NCBI GenBank assembly: GCA_018806985.1
Contig: JADANN010000198.1
Location: 977,501 to 1,041,500, forward strand
Length of the DNA stretch: 64,000 bases
Reading direction: 5' to 3'
Origin: Angiostrongylus vasorum
Taxonomy: Eukaryota > Nematoda > Chromadorea > Rhabditida > Metastrongylidae
Positions within the stretch are counted from its first letter, which is position 1; each line of letters opens with the position of its first letter. The notes beneath the pieces are model-generated. The model was not told the origin of the DNA. It made no database searches and was given only the letters and a program-made list of their open reading frames with translations. Shown here piece after piece: positions 26,301 to 32,449 of this stretch. The position numbers were made by a program, and so were the translations under genes.

Positions 26301-29300
26301 TACTTATCAAAACACATAAGTGATATCACCTGACGATCATGCGTCAACCAATCCTTCATCATTCAAGGTTAGACCCATCACCAGTTGTGTCGACGGGCGA
26401 ACGGATAGAATAACCTGGCTTTTAAGCCTAATACTTTCCCAGTTGCTACCACCCATCAATGGACGAATACCACCGAATACTTTTCGTCGTCAGTTAGCTC
26501 GTAACAGCCCATATGACAGTCTATGTGAAACACAGAACTGCGTAAAATTCTTTTATGGCAGGGACAGTAACTGCATGAGTTCAGGTACGGTACACCTGAT
26601 CTCTTGTAATAATTGCGGGAGATGAATATATTGGCAAAACGGGCAGACCTTTGTGTATCCGCATAAAAAAACACCTAGATGCCAAACGAAAAGCAAGGCT
26701 AAGTACCCCACTAGAGACGCATAGATACAAAAGCACAGCGGAGACGATTTTGATATAAAAGTCGTTATCCTCGCACAGGATCCCAAAACACCAGCGCGGA
26801 AACTTCACGAGGCTTTTTGGATGAATGCCAAGAATCTGAGGATGAATGGGAGGGAAGAATGCCCAGAGATAACACGTGATCTAGCCCCCGTATCTCAGAA
26901 TTGATTTTGATGAGAGTGTGGTGCAATCATCAACCATGTGCCACTCTAAGCGCCTGTTCCTCCTGGGTGGAAGGCAGTAGAAAACGTGGGTTTTTCGAGA
27001 AGCTGTTGGTCGTGCAATTACCGTTCAGATTTTTCACCTTTCTGTTTGTGCTGTTGAAGAGTTTGACCTAGTAAATTGCGCATCAGTATACCCTTCCTGG
27101 CTCTGAAGACGGCGATATTGCTGAAACGTCAACTACTGTTGTATTGTATTGTGTTTTTTACGGAAACAAACGTGTGCTGAATAGTAACCTGGCGATTGCT
27201 GAAAAAGAAAACGAGATATTTATAATCCAAGGCCGAGGTTAATAGAAAGTCGACCTTGGGAACAGTTGGAAGATGTGCCAGCAGAACACTTTCGACCTGT
27301 GAAGGAAGGGCTGTCACTAAAACAAAAGATCGTCTTGGGTAGACAACAAATCCACTTTCTCCGCCTCTGCATTGAACACGGAGTCGTGCCGAAGTTTGTA
27401 AAACGGAAACAACTTCACGAGATATGCGGTCAACCAGAGGATAGCCAACAAGTACGAGGCATCGAAATGGAACTGCATCTGGCTGCACTAAGAAGCAAAC
27501 GAAACGAAACGTTCGCAAGAAAGATGAAATGTGCGACGAGGGGACTTTTTTGTGCTTTGTATTTGGAGGACAACTTTGGAAGAATAGTTGGTGGGTCAAT
27601 ACTGATATGCAATTCAATTAGGTCTAATGCTAAAATAGTCTTACAGTAAAAGTTTAAGAAACTGCTGAATAATCCACGTGTCTGGGCTTCAAGAAACCAT
27701 AGACAAACGATCTATGCTAGAGTCAAAATACGGTTTATAATGCACCAAGAAAGTCTAGAGTCACCGTACTTCGGGACATGACAACATCTGAGAGTGCGCG
27801 TGCACTATTAGAATTGGGGCCAAGTTTTTCACCCTCGCAACCCATTTCTAAAACAACCTTGCTTAGGATCGCATGCAACCGGTACGAACTTCAAGATCGA
27901 CCCCGTTATCGAGCTAAACCCGGAACATCAAATAGAGATGAAAATTAAGAGGCGGCGACATTAACACTATCTCCTTTCCCTAGAACGATTTTTTAGACAG
28001 CAAGACCCCTAACGACAGAATTGACGTAGAATTCCACATGTTTTTGAACCCTGTTCTCAAGACCCTCAATAACTATCGCGATAGAAGGTTTATCTCTAAC
28101 CTTATAGACGCATAAAAATGTGGCCTGTGAGAAATTAGAGAATTAATAGACTCAAAGTCAATAAGATTGTCAGTTATGATAAGAGGGAGAGTTCGCAGTC
28201 ATTCCTATCTATCAGCTACCGTTGTGTTGTATGTGTTGTTTTTGTAGGTAAACGTGTGCTGAATAACAACCTTGCGATTGCTGAAGAAGAAAACGAGATG
28301 TGATGTGTCCTGCAGGAATTTGAATCTTCGTGGATACGGCCCATTCAAAAATTCTAGTACAAGCAAATGTGCTTTTCATTAATCTTTCACGTTTTCTAAC
28401 TCTTTGCACCCCTCTCTATCTCTCTTTCTCTCTGTCTCTTTCTTTGTCTGTTTCTCTCGTCGCTTAAAAGAGACTGAACACACACAAAGGAACCATAACA
28501 TGAAAAAACTCTGAGCACCCACTGAAATCTGTGCGCTTTATCCAGCTCAACAAACTCAGCGCTAGATCGCTTAGCGCGACGTCTCGAAAACTTTCTGTGA
28601 AGGTCCTCGGGTTGAAGGTCGCTGGTGGACTGGCTGCCTCCTCCTGAAATTACTTGGGCATAGGATTCATCAGGAGACTGAACTTCCACAAAATCGTTTC
28701 CGCAAATGGAAAGTCACTCCACTGTTTCTTTGCTTTAAGCGAGCTATTATCTAACACGAGAGTGAGAGATCATTCACAGATTAACTCTTGAGTAAAAAAT
28801 AAGCGCTGATGATTTTAAAGAAAGCGGTTTGCAGAAAAGCATAACCGCATTCTTGTTTGACACCCTCCTATATGTTGCGTACTGGCAAATGGAGAATATG
28901 AGGGAAAACAAAGCAAATTTACTTGGTCGACTTGAATTGCGGTCCATTAGGTAGTTCTAACTTAGCAAATGAACAAATTGGATTTTGGCTCAAAAGATTA
29001 GGGTTTCATCAACTTTATACTAGCTGAATTCATAAGAATTGATAAATTCACTTTCAAGCGATCAATGACTAAGCGGCTCCGATCGCATAAAAAAGCTCTC
29101 GGCGTTGATCAATCCCCTGAGAGATGCGCCATACATTCGACTTCATTAAATATCGTTGGAAATGATTGAATGCATATCTGGCCTTTAACAATGACTCGCG
29201 GTGGCCTACCTACTTATCAAGCCAGTGGTGCTATCCTCCCAGACAAGTCTGGTACTAATTTGCCGACCTCTGAGAGATGGAATGGTTGGTGGGCCGTGAC

Positions 29301-31782
29301 CGCGGGATCGGTTCCACGTGTGTGTCGCAGTGGCACCTCCAACCACTGCGCCACACGCGCCCTTCCGATCTCATGTCAGACATTAAACAAATTGTTTGTG
29401 GATTCATTCTTTGCCACGTTCCCTGGACCATCGGCACCAGACCAATCAAGTCTTTCAGTGCAGTGGACTGGGAAAATCCTCTGATCAACAATGGTCTGTG
29501 GTGAAAGGCTGGGAACTGTAGTAGAGTCAACCAAGGATTCCAAATAGTGTTAAGTACGCCATCATTCGACAAAAAGCTGTGAGGAAGAAAAAGCCCTTGA
29601 GTTGCAGCCGAACCAGCACACGAAACCGAAGGCTATCGTAAACGACAGGTGTGAGGAGACGCACCGAATAAAACATGCTGCTGAGATCTGCACAATAGAT
29701 GAAGTCGAGTCATAAAAAAAAGATGTATTCACGAGTGCACATACTTTTGCTAACGGTACGCTAGATACTATGAACAGAATTAGGACTGAACTTTTACTTG
29801 ATTTTGCGATGTAATGCGACCTGTAGATCATCCAGGTGACTTGTAGATCATTCAGGTGACCTGTAAATCATCCAGGTGTTGTTTCTCATTTGAATTTCAA
29901 AAAGTGACCAGTGTGTAGTTGGATTCGTCTTCCGGAACGAACACAGAATTCAAAGAGAAAGATTTTCTATTTCACTATCAAAGCAAAAACTTTATGTTTG
30001 AGTCTAACGCTTAGTGTAAAAACTGACGTGGATGCAATTAAGGAAGGACTGTTAGAATAAACGGGAGAGTTCACATTCCACAAATTAAGAGTTCGCGAAG
30101 TTACGTTTCGAAGGCATCTCAAAGAGAAATGGGCTAAGCGACAAGACGGTGGCGATTGGCTGACTGAGCAAATGGTGATCACCCTGGTCAGCACATAGTG
30201 ACTTCGGACCGGTGTGGACAAAGCGGTGCAGTCACGATCCAGAGCAAGCCGACTCGACGTAGAACACCCATACCACCTCGAGAGACACCTTGGATCAGAA
30301 GCCACCCAGTGCTTGCTTGGCATCGACGACGTACACAAACCGATCTGTTCAGGGCACTTTAGCCTGGTGTGAAGGCTATGTCGTCTCCAATCAGAACCAG
30401 CTTATCAAAAAAACGGTTCCATGATTCCAGATTGGCTTTAGTACTCAATCTAAAAACCAAACAGAGCCAGTGAACTCTAGGCGAAAATTCAGTTCTGCTT
30501 TAGAGGAAGCAGCGCTGGTCACAATGGTCCTTTTAAAGAAAAGTTTTCTTCATCTAACTTTTTGTGAACTATTTGTGTCTTGAGCCATAGATCTTAGCGA
30601 TGTTACCACATTCCTGAAGGACGAACCACGTACGAACCCTCATAGAGACCATATTTTATTGAAATGATCGAGATTTTGCTCTTTTGCTTTCGTTCTTCAC
30701 TCGACATTAGATTCTTTGAGAAGACGCTCTTCGTTTTTCACAGCAACGAAAATTTCAGATCAAGATGCACAAAGCTTTCTGAAGGATCTTTAAGTCACGA
30801 AAAACTTTATTGCCACATGAAACCCGTTAAATGGGAATTTTTTTCTATAAAAACCTGCCATTAACTCGACCATTGAATGTCGTATGCCGAGCGAGTTTCG
30901 CACGTCGTAGCCGTTTCGTGAATTGTCTCGGAAGATCGGAAAATGTCCTTGAAATGCCCTGAAATCTGGAGATCAGCCACGAAAACGTTCGCAACGAATT
31001 TCACCAGGACTTTATCGAGAGTGGTTCGAACTCCCTTGCAGGTTATAAATTAGAGCGGAACATGATTTCTATTCTCAGTTAAGTAGTGCGTCCACCTAAA
31101 TCTGCGGTTAATATTTCCTTTGCTAGGGAAAAAATCTGTAATATCATCTTTGCCATCTTGATGTTCTGTTCTTGGCCATCTGTGATGGAATAATTTGAAG
31201 AAGAAGGATCGTCGGCTCTGATGAAGACGAAGACGTCGAGAGGTTAGCCGAATAAACATCTCGTATCAACCACGTGTAAGCTCAACAATACAAACAAATG
31301 TTAGTTATTACAGTACCCAGGTTAAATGACGGTCGGTTTCAAAAAGTATTGTTTTGCTAATCGCTATGTACTAGCCAACAAAACACCGACTGCTGCAGGG
31401 TGGGTTATCGGCTGAAATACAAACTATCATCAACTGATAATCATGTCAACAACAACCGCCCTGTATAAAAGAGCGCCGCGGGTGTGTTCGACTCATTCGA
31501 GATGCTCAACTGGGGGAAGATCCGGTACGATGCGGGAGGAAGGCGCCACATTGAGAAGTGGAACAACTGTGGAACATCGACAAGGATCGTCGGCTCTAAT
31601 GAAGACGAAGACGTCGAAACGTTAACCGAACAAATATCTCGTATCAACCTCGTGTAAGCTCAACAACATAAACAACTGGAAGAAGAATTTAGATCGCGTC
31701 AACAACTCACCTCAAGTTTCTTCACTCTCACATATTTTCGTTGATATTCGGCGCTCGCTATCACGTCACATGCTTTATCCAT
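3415..31782 (-). CDS. otpl: Otopetrin-family proton channel gene (multi-exon, with frameshifts)
   Basis: Otopetrins are twelve-helix membrane proton channels opened by extracellular acid; nematodes carry several otopetrin-like paralogues. Readable exons, in coding order: 31782-31711, 22786-22635, 18810-18598, 18525-18420, a possible one near 15880-15720, then 12906-12636, 12577-12453, 5860-5765, 4037-3890 and 3763-3415. The diagnostic stretches are [37 protein letters not shown] across a 58-base intron, and [15 protein letters not shown] at the C terminus. Splice phases agree at most joins once single-base insertions in three exons are allowed for. The exons for helices 3 to 5 are incompletely resolved between 18.4 and 12.9 kb. 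Introns hold RTE, PLE and SINE insertions. The family call is secure; whether the copy is functional is open, because the frameshifts could be assembly errors or real decay. Confidence 0.88.
3890..4037 (-). CDS. otpl: Otopetrin gene, exon with membrane helices 9 and 10 start (frameshifted)
   Basis: Acceptor TTATTTCAG, donor ACAG|GTGAGC. It reads [20 protein letters not shown], then [20 protein letters not shown]; after a T7 run (3914-3920 as A on the plus strand) the homologous frame is FVHIFRLIQ, which leads in phase 0 into [14 protein letters not shown] of the next exon. The length is 148 bases (3n+1), so one extra T explains everything. No other stop interrupts the exon. Confidence 0.88.
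4041..5764. other. Otopetrin intron, no recognised content
   Basis: Unique-looking AT-rich sequence between two exons. Short open frames at 5040-5353 lack splice-like borders and family matches. Confidence 0.45.
5765..5860 (-). CDS. otpl: Otopetrin gene, exon with membrane helix 8
   Basis: This 96-base exon (32 codons) has acceptor AATTGCAG and donor CCAG|GTATTA. It reads [20 protein letters not shown], then [12 protein letters not shown]. It joins in phase 0 on both sides, giving ADISQ-YIIAT upstream and SKDQ-ELLDQ downstream, as in nematode otopetrins. The intron upstream is 6.6 kb and holds an RTE element. Confidence 0.88.
6635..6912 (+). repeat. tRNA-like SINE, family A
   Basis: The head GTGTGTGGCGCAGTGGTCGG has a pol III A box (TGGCGCAGTGG), and GTGGAATCGATCC is a degenerate B box. 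The body includes AAGCCTTCCATCCCTCTGGG and GACCTGTCTGCGAGGATAGC. The tail is CAAGGATTGATCAACGCCGA. This is the reference plus-strand copy; others are at 19.25, 29.1, 41.7, 49.0, 50.7, 55.8 and 58.5 kb. Confidence 0.8.
7548..7973 (+). pseudogene. RTE endonuclease domain, copy 1
   Basis: This 141-residue frame is the N-terminal endonuclease/exonuclease/phosphatase domain that nicks target DNA. The visible motifs are ICTHNARTL (Asn), GLAETR (catalytic Glu) and VYAPTSN. The frame stops (TGA at 7972) just before DINAKIG, the degenerate form of the catalytic Asp-Phe-Asn-Ala block, and the downstream Ser-Asp-His block is altered to Ser-Asn-Tyr. The domain cannot be intact as written. The same TGA is in copy 2. 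Confidence 0.85.
8204..10214 (+). pseudogene. RTE reverse transcriptase region, copy 1
   Basis: The region is split over frames 8204-8536, 9171-9398, 9500-9850 and 9657-10214. Readable landmarks are [30 protein letters not shown] (in another frame near 9030), [16 protein letters not shown] and FADD, then the C-terminal [16 protein letters not shown] and [15 protein letters not shown] segments. All core domains are present but interrupted by several frameshifts. Confidence 0.85.
10685..10720 (-). ncRNA. Hammerhead-ribozyme-like motif (core mutated)
   Basis: Minus strand: GGCT, CTGGTAA, A, GGCG-AAAT-CGCC, GAAAC, GTC, AGCC. Stem I is a perfect four pairs and stem II four pairs, but the CUGANGA box has two substitutions. 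Confidence 0.5.
10743..10776 (+). ncRNA. Hammerhead-ribozyme-like motif (core mutated)
   Basis: GCT, CCGAGGA (U4 to C), A, GGT-GAAAT-GCC, GAAAC, GTC, AGCC. Opposed to the motif at 10685-10720. Confidence 0.45.
10790..12440. other. Otopetrin intron, no recognised content
   Basis: The minus-strand segment 11357-11245 is open after a TTTGTGTCAG and reads [20 protein letters not shown], but its phase does not fit between the neighbouring otopetrin exons. Otherwise no gene or repeat was recognised. Confidence 0.35.
12453..12577 (-). CDS. otpl: Otopetrin gene, exon with membrane helix 7
   Basis: It follows a 58-base intron (12578-12635) with acceptor TTCTCAG. The join completes a glycine codon and gives [20 protein letters not shown], continuing [20 protein letters not shown] and ADISQ before the donor CAG|GTAGGA. 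The hydrophobic helix and spacing match the family. The exit phase of 0 fits the exon at 5860. Confidence 0.9.
12636..12906 (-). CDS. otpl: Otopetrin gene, exon with membrane helices 5 and 6
   Basis: The donor ACAG|GTGAGA is at 12636/12635. The upstream acceptor is probably TTCTGAG at 12907-12913; the frame has a stop just beyond it, so the exon cannot extend much further. The product includes a hydrophobic segment ([13 protein letters not shown]), a loop, then [19 protein letters not shown] and [18 protein letters not shown]. The [11 protein letters not shown] block is one of the strongest signatures of otopetrins. The length of 271 bases gives the phase-1 exit that the next exon needs. Confidence 0.9.
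13315..13432 (-). repeat. tRNA-like SINE head, family D
   Basis: The minus strand GGGAGCGGGTGGCGCAGTGG then TTGTTCGACTCCGTTCTG carries A-box and B-box-like sequences in tRNA spacing. The rest of the SINE is not recognised with confidence. Confidence 0.6.
14075..14445 (+). repeat. tRNA-like SINE, family D
   Basis: The head GCGGATAGCGCAATGGTAGT and GTAGTTCGAGAAGAACGC carry tRNA-like boxes. The body has CATCGACATTCATAAAGAAG, AAAATCCTCGAGAAGCGACC and a tail with GCTGCGATCTGCACAATGTG. Related tails are at 16.6, 29.6 and 34.9 kb. Confidence 0.6.
14750..15100 (-). pseudogene. Possible mariner-related fragment
   Basis: The minus-strand frame 15025-14819 reads [24 protein letters not shown] followed by a W-L block is reminiscent of the region around the first catalytic Asp of mariner transposases. 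The continuation is only loosely similar, and no helix-turn-helix was seen. Weak. Confidence 0.28.
15720..15880 (-). CDS. Possible otopetrin exon with membrane helix 3
   Basis: In the minus reading, 15864 to about 15690 is open and encodes a hydrophobic helix ([20 protein letters not shown]) followed by a cysteine- and charge-rich stretch. Position and strand suit helix 3 of the channel, and GLET resembles the conserved Gly-Leu-Glu after that helix. A usable acceptor (TTTAACAG) precedes it, but the phase does not match the preceding exon and no convincing donor was found. Treat as tentative. Confidence 0.35.
16867..16911. repeat. TA microsatellite
   Basis: About 15 TA units, then CGAATATATATAC. 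It directly precedes the family C repeat. Confidence 0.9.
16912..17298 (+). repeat. Non-tRNA repeat, family C
   Basis: A 385-base unit: ACTTACTTACTTGAATACTT, AGCCTGGCCAAAGTCTGCCC, GATACCAGGACGGTGGTGGA, CTCCCAGCCACGATGAGGCA. Other copies are at 32.26, 47.97, 55.07 and 56.39 kb. It is bounded on both sides by TA microsatellites. No coding capacity recognised. Confidence 0.75.
17297..17372. repeat. TA microsatellite
   Basis: About 27 TA units plus an interrupted tail. It directly follows the family C repeat. Confidence 0.9.
18055..18340 (+). repeat. SINE-like repeat, family B
   Basis: ATAATGATGTGGTTGTATTT, AAATAAAAGTTAATTATAGA, then GAACGCGTTAGCCCCCCGGA and TTTGCAGATATCTCAGCATC. Confidence 0.7.
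18420..18525 (-). CDS. otpl: Otopetrin gene, exon with membrane helix 2 (frameshifted)
   Basis: The acceptor is CTTTTGCAG and the donor AAG|GTGAAC. The exon starts IFGMYVYGG; after a run of five G (18500-18504 on the plus strand as C) the homologous reading continues one base later as [20 protein letters not shown], which fits family helix 2 (Y-G-V-S-I-L-F). The length is 106 bases; removing one base gives 105 and phase 0 to phase 0. A fifth G in place of four is therefore the simplest explanation of the frameshift. Confidence 0.8.
18598..18810 (-). CDS. otpl: Otopetrin gene, exon with membrane helix 1
   Basis: The exon runs from a CAG at 18811-18813 (or a second CAG at 18766-18768) to GATTTG|GTAAGC. 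After [12 protein letters not shown] it encodes the first transmembrane helix (about 20 residues, [20 protein letters not shown]), then [15 protein letters not shown]. The ELSHLLSGE segment is typical of the loop after helix 1 in otopetrins. The following intron is only 72 bases. The upstream boundary is uncertain because of the phase conflict with 22635-22786. Confidence 0.78.
19247..19512 (-). repeat. tRNA-like SINE, family A
   Basis: The minus-strand head is GTGTTAGCACAGTGGCTATA with a good B box GGTTCGATCCC; tail at 19250 GGATGCGCCAAGCATTCG. This copy has the most tRNA-like boxes of the family. Confidence 0.78.
19590..19790 (-). repeat. SINE-like repeat, family B
   Basis: AATGATGCTGATATATTAGC (minus) and GTCCTTTTCGGGAACTCGCA, with AGCCAGCTTATTACTCTAGC further on. 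Confidence 0.55.
19870..20065 (+). repeat. SINE-like repeat, family B
   Basis: GCCTCGATTGGTGTGATGGA, GTGATCGCGGTTTCGATATC, then ATCCCAGCATCGTTATGGTT. Confidence 0.55.
20245..22205 (-). mobile_element. RTE-type LINE, copy 4 (5' inverted)
   Basis: 20245-21870 is minus-strand RTE from the 3' tail to the segment before the reverse transcriptase (frames 21476-21664, 21284-21466, 20526-20717). From about 21885 to 22205 the element's 5' leader appears in the plus orientation. The two parts meet head to head with the endonuclease missing. This is the pattern left by twin priming during target-primed reverse transcription. Confidence 0.8.
22635..22786 (-). CDS. otpl: Otopetrin gene, cytosolic N-terminal exon
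   Basis: This 152-base open exon begins after TTTATTTAG and ends at AAA|GTAAGT. It encodes a highly charged, probably helical segment that starts [20 protein letters not shown] and contains a serine/aspartate-rich patch. There are no hydrophobic helices, as expected for the tail before membrane helix 1. It exits in phase 2, whereas the next exon is open in a frame that fits phase 0 upstream. Either a small exon is missing in between, or the A-run at 18791-18795 has lost one base. Confidence 0.6.
22905..23160 (-). repeat. tRNA-like SINE, family A related
   Basis: The tail CTCATTCGACTTCATCAAGC is at 22909. The minus-strand head at 23155 is GCGGATGTAGCGCAGTGGTT. The middle differs from other copies, so this may be two fragments side by side. 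Confidence 0.55.
24642..24677 (-). ncRNA. Hammerhead-ribozyme-like motif
   Basis: Minus strand: GGCT, CTGAAGA, A, GGC-GATACT-GCC, GAAAC, CTC, AGCT. Stem I pairs four of four (one G-U). The CTC triplet fits the NUH cleavage rule, but the two-base stem III is C-C mismatched. Confidence 0.55.
25057..25326 (-). pseudogene. Penelope GIY-YIG endonuclease, partial
   Basis: The frame ends with [20 protein letters not shown] and [10 protein letters not shown], i.e. the Y-x-I and Y-I-G motifs followed by the catalytic arginine region of GIY-YIG nucleases. It is preceded by the CCHH-like zinc motif found only in the PLE branch. The C-terminal part of the domain (toward 24950) is out of frame. Confidence 0.82.
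26290..27260 (+). mobile_element. Penelope-like element, right arm of an inverted pair
   Basis: Plus orientation: 26456-26625 reads [20 protein letters not shown] and [14 protein letters not shown], then a frameshifted continuation to [20 protein letters not shown] (about 26815-26880). A hammerhead-like motif is at 27099-27133, and the terminal GAGGTTAATAGAAAGTCGAC at 27233-27252. It mirrors the element at 24.5 kb across a centre near 26.2 to 26.4 kb. Confidence 0.82.
27099..27134 (+). ncRNA. Hammerhead-ribozyme-like motif (core intact)
   Basis: GGCT, CTGAAGA, C, GGC-GATATT-GCT, GAAAC, GTC, AACT. Stem II keeps pairing through a G-U. Stem I has a C-A mismatch. It lies at the 3' terminal repeat of the right arm of the first PLE pair. 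Confidence 0.55.
28205..28300 (+). mobile_element. PLE terminal-repeat fragment
   Basis: CTACCGTTGTGTTGTATGTG followed by GTGTGCTGAATAACAACCTT and GCGATTGCTGAAGAAGAAAA corresponds to the segment after the hammerhead-like motif in the other PLE ends. The motif itself is missing. Confidence 0.6.
29095..29365 (-). repeat. tRNA-like SINE, family A
   Basis: The minus-strand head GGGCGCGTGTGGCGCAGTGG is at 29360, and the tail ends in CTCGGCGTTGATCAATCCCC at 29100. Full length. Confidence 0.8.
30190..30405 (+). repeat. Dispersed segment shared with 39.8 kb
   Basis: GTACACAAACCGATCTGTT and flanking sequence (AGTCTGACGTGA / AGCCTGGTGTGA) recur at 39845-39890. Origin not recognised. Confidence 0.4.
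31212..31251 (+). ncRNA. Hammerhead-ribozyme-like motif, second element family
   Basis: TCGGCT, CTGATGA, A, GACG-AAGA-CGTC, GAGAG, GTT, AGCCGA. Stem I is a perfect six pairs and stem II a perfect four. The GAAA box is GAGA, so it is probably dead. The stem II sequence differs from the PLE motifs above but keeps pairing, which supports the folded model. Confidence 0.58.
31590..31629 (+). ncRNA. Hammerhead-ribozyme-like motif, second element family, tandem copy
   Basis: TCGGCT, CTAATGA (G5 to A), A, GACG-AAGA-CGTC, GAAAC, GTT, AACCGA. 378 bases downstream of the copy at 31212 in the same orientation, followed by the same TCTCGTATCAACC and GTGTAAGCTCAACAA sequence. Confidence 0.55.
31711..31782 (-). 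CDS. otpl: Otopetrin gene, probable first coding exon
   Basis: This 72-base exon reads [24 protein letters not shown] (24 codons). It is bounded by TTCCAG directly before the ATG and by GAG|GTGAGT at the donor. An acceptor abutting the start codon is what a spliced-leader trans-splice site looks like in nematodes, so this may be the true start. It ends in phase 0, and the next good exon (22786-22635) starts in phase 0. It encodes part of a charged cytosolic N terminus, which is poorly conserved in the family, so the link to the channel rests on strand, phase and position. Confidence 0.6.
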
Positions 31783-32261
31783 CTGGAAGCGATTTAAGAA
31801 ACCAATTAGTGTTTTGTCTATACAATATATAAAAAATTAGAGGAATAGAAGCAATCTGATAAGGCAGGAAAACTCTTAGGAATGCTGATTGTGTACTTTT
31901 TCACTGTATGTTGCATAAGAAACCATGAAAATGATCTCTGTGCAAGGCTCCGTACCTAAGTGTGACAAATATTTATTTGTGAGGGGGTTCGGTTAGAAAA
32001 GGCATTTTCCTCGATGACTGTTTGCGGACTGCTTTAACTTCTAGCGAGAGCGAGTTTGCACTCTTGGATGGAAAAAAGCAAACTGATGCTTGCAGCTCCT
32101 GTGAAGAAATGTCCAAGCGTTGAGTCACTCTAAAGTACACTACTAGTGTGACGACTGCATGGTGACTCCTGGCTGGGGATCGATCAAGAAGTCCAGCTCT
32201 GACAACGGTTTCGAAGCTGTAGCGATCATGAATTTCTTCCACTATATCTCCACAGTTTGTT

Positions 32262-32445
32262 CTTACTTGCTTGGATACCTGGATGGTCCGTACTCGCTGG
32301 TTGTGCGGGGCTCAGCAAAAATTTCTTTTGTCTTTCGGAGTTTCGCCGGCTTAGCTATTGTCATTCCTTGGAGTCTCGAGGTCAGCCTATCCAAAGTATG
32401 CCCACAGCATGTTCACCATGGAAACGCTAAGGATATCCAGTTCAT
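32262..32445 (+). repeat. Family C repeat, 5' part
   Basis: TACTTGCTTGGATACCTGGA, then TTCGCCGGCTTAGCTATTGT and TATCCAAAGTATGCCC. Truncated. Confidence 0.6.
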
Positions 32446-32449
32446 GGAA

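Larger units (their letters stand above)
31195..31675 (+). repeat. Tandem pair of hammerhead-bearing repeats
   Basis: Two direct repeats (about 31205-31300 and 31583-31670) share AAGGATCGTCGGCTCT, the ribozyme-like fold and a GTGTAAGCTCAACAA tail. The 300 bases between them are not obviously duplicated. The layout resembles tandem terminal repeats of PLEs or a small non-autonomous retrozyme. Confidence 0.55.

Noticed and set aside
27129..27617. 162-codon minus-strand frame
   Set aside because: It overlaps the plus-strand PLE terminal repeat and has no splice signals or family match.
28519..28690. Possible extra otopetrin exon ([20 protein letters not shown])
   Set aside because: It has an acceptor-like ATTTCAG, but neither reading frame joins in phase with the exons at 31711 and 22786, which join each other directly in phase 0.
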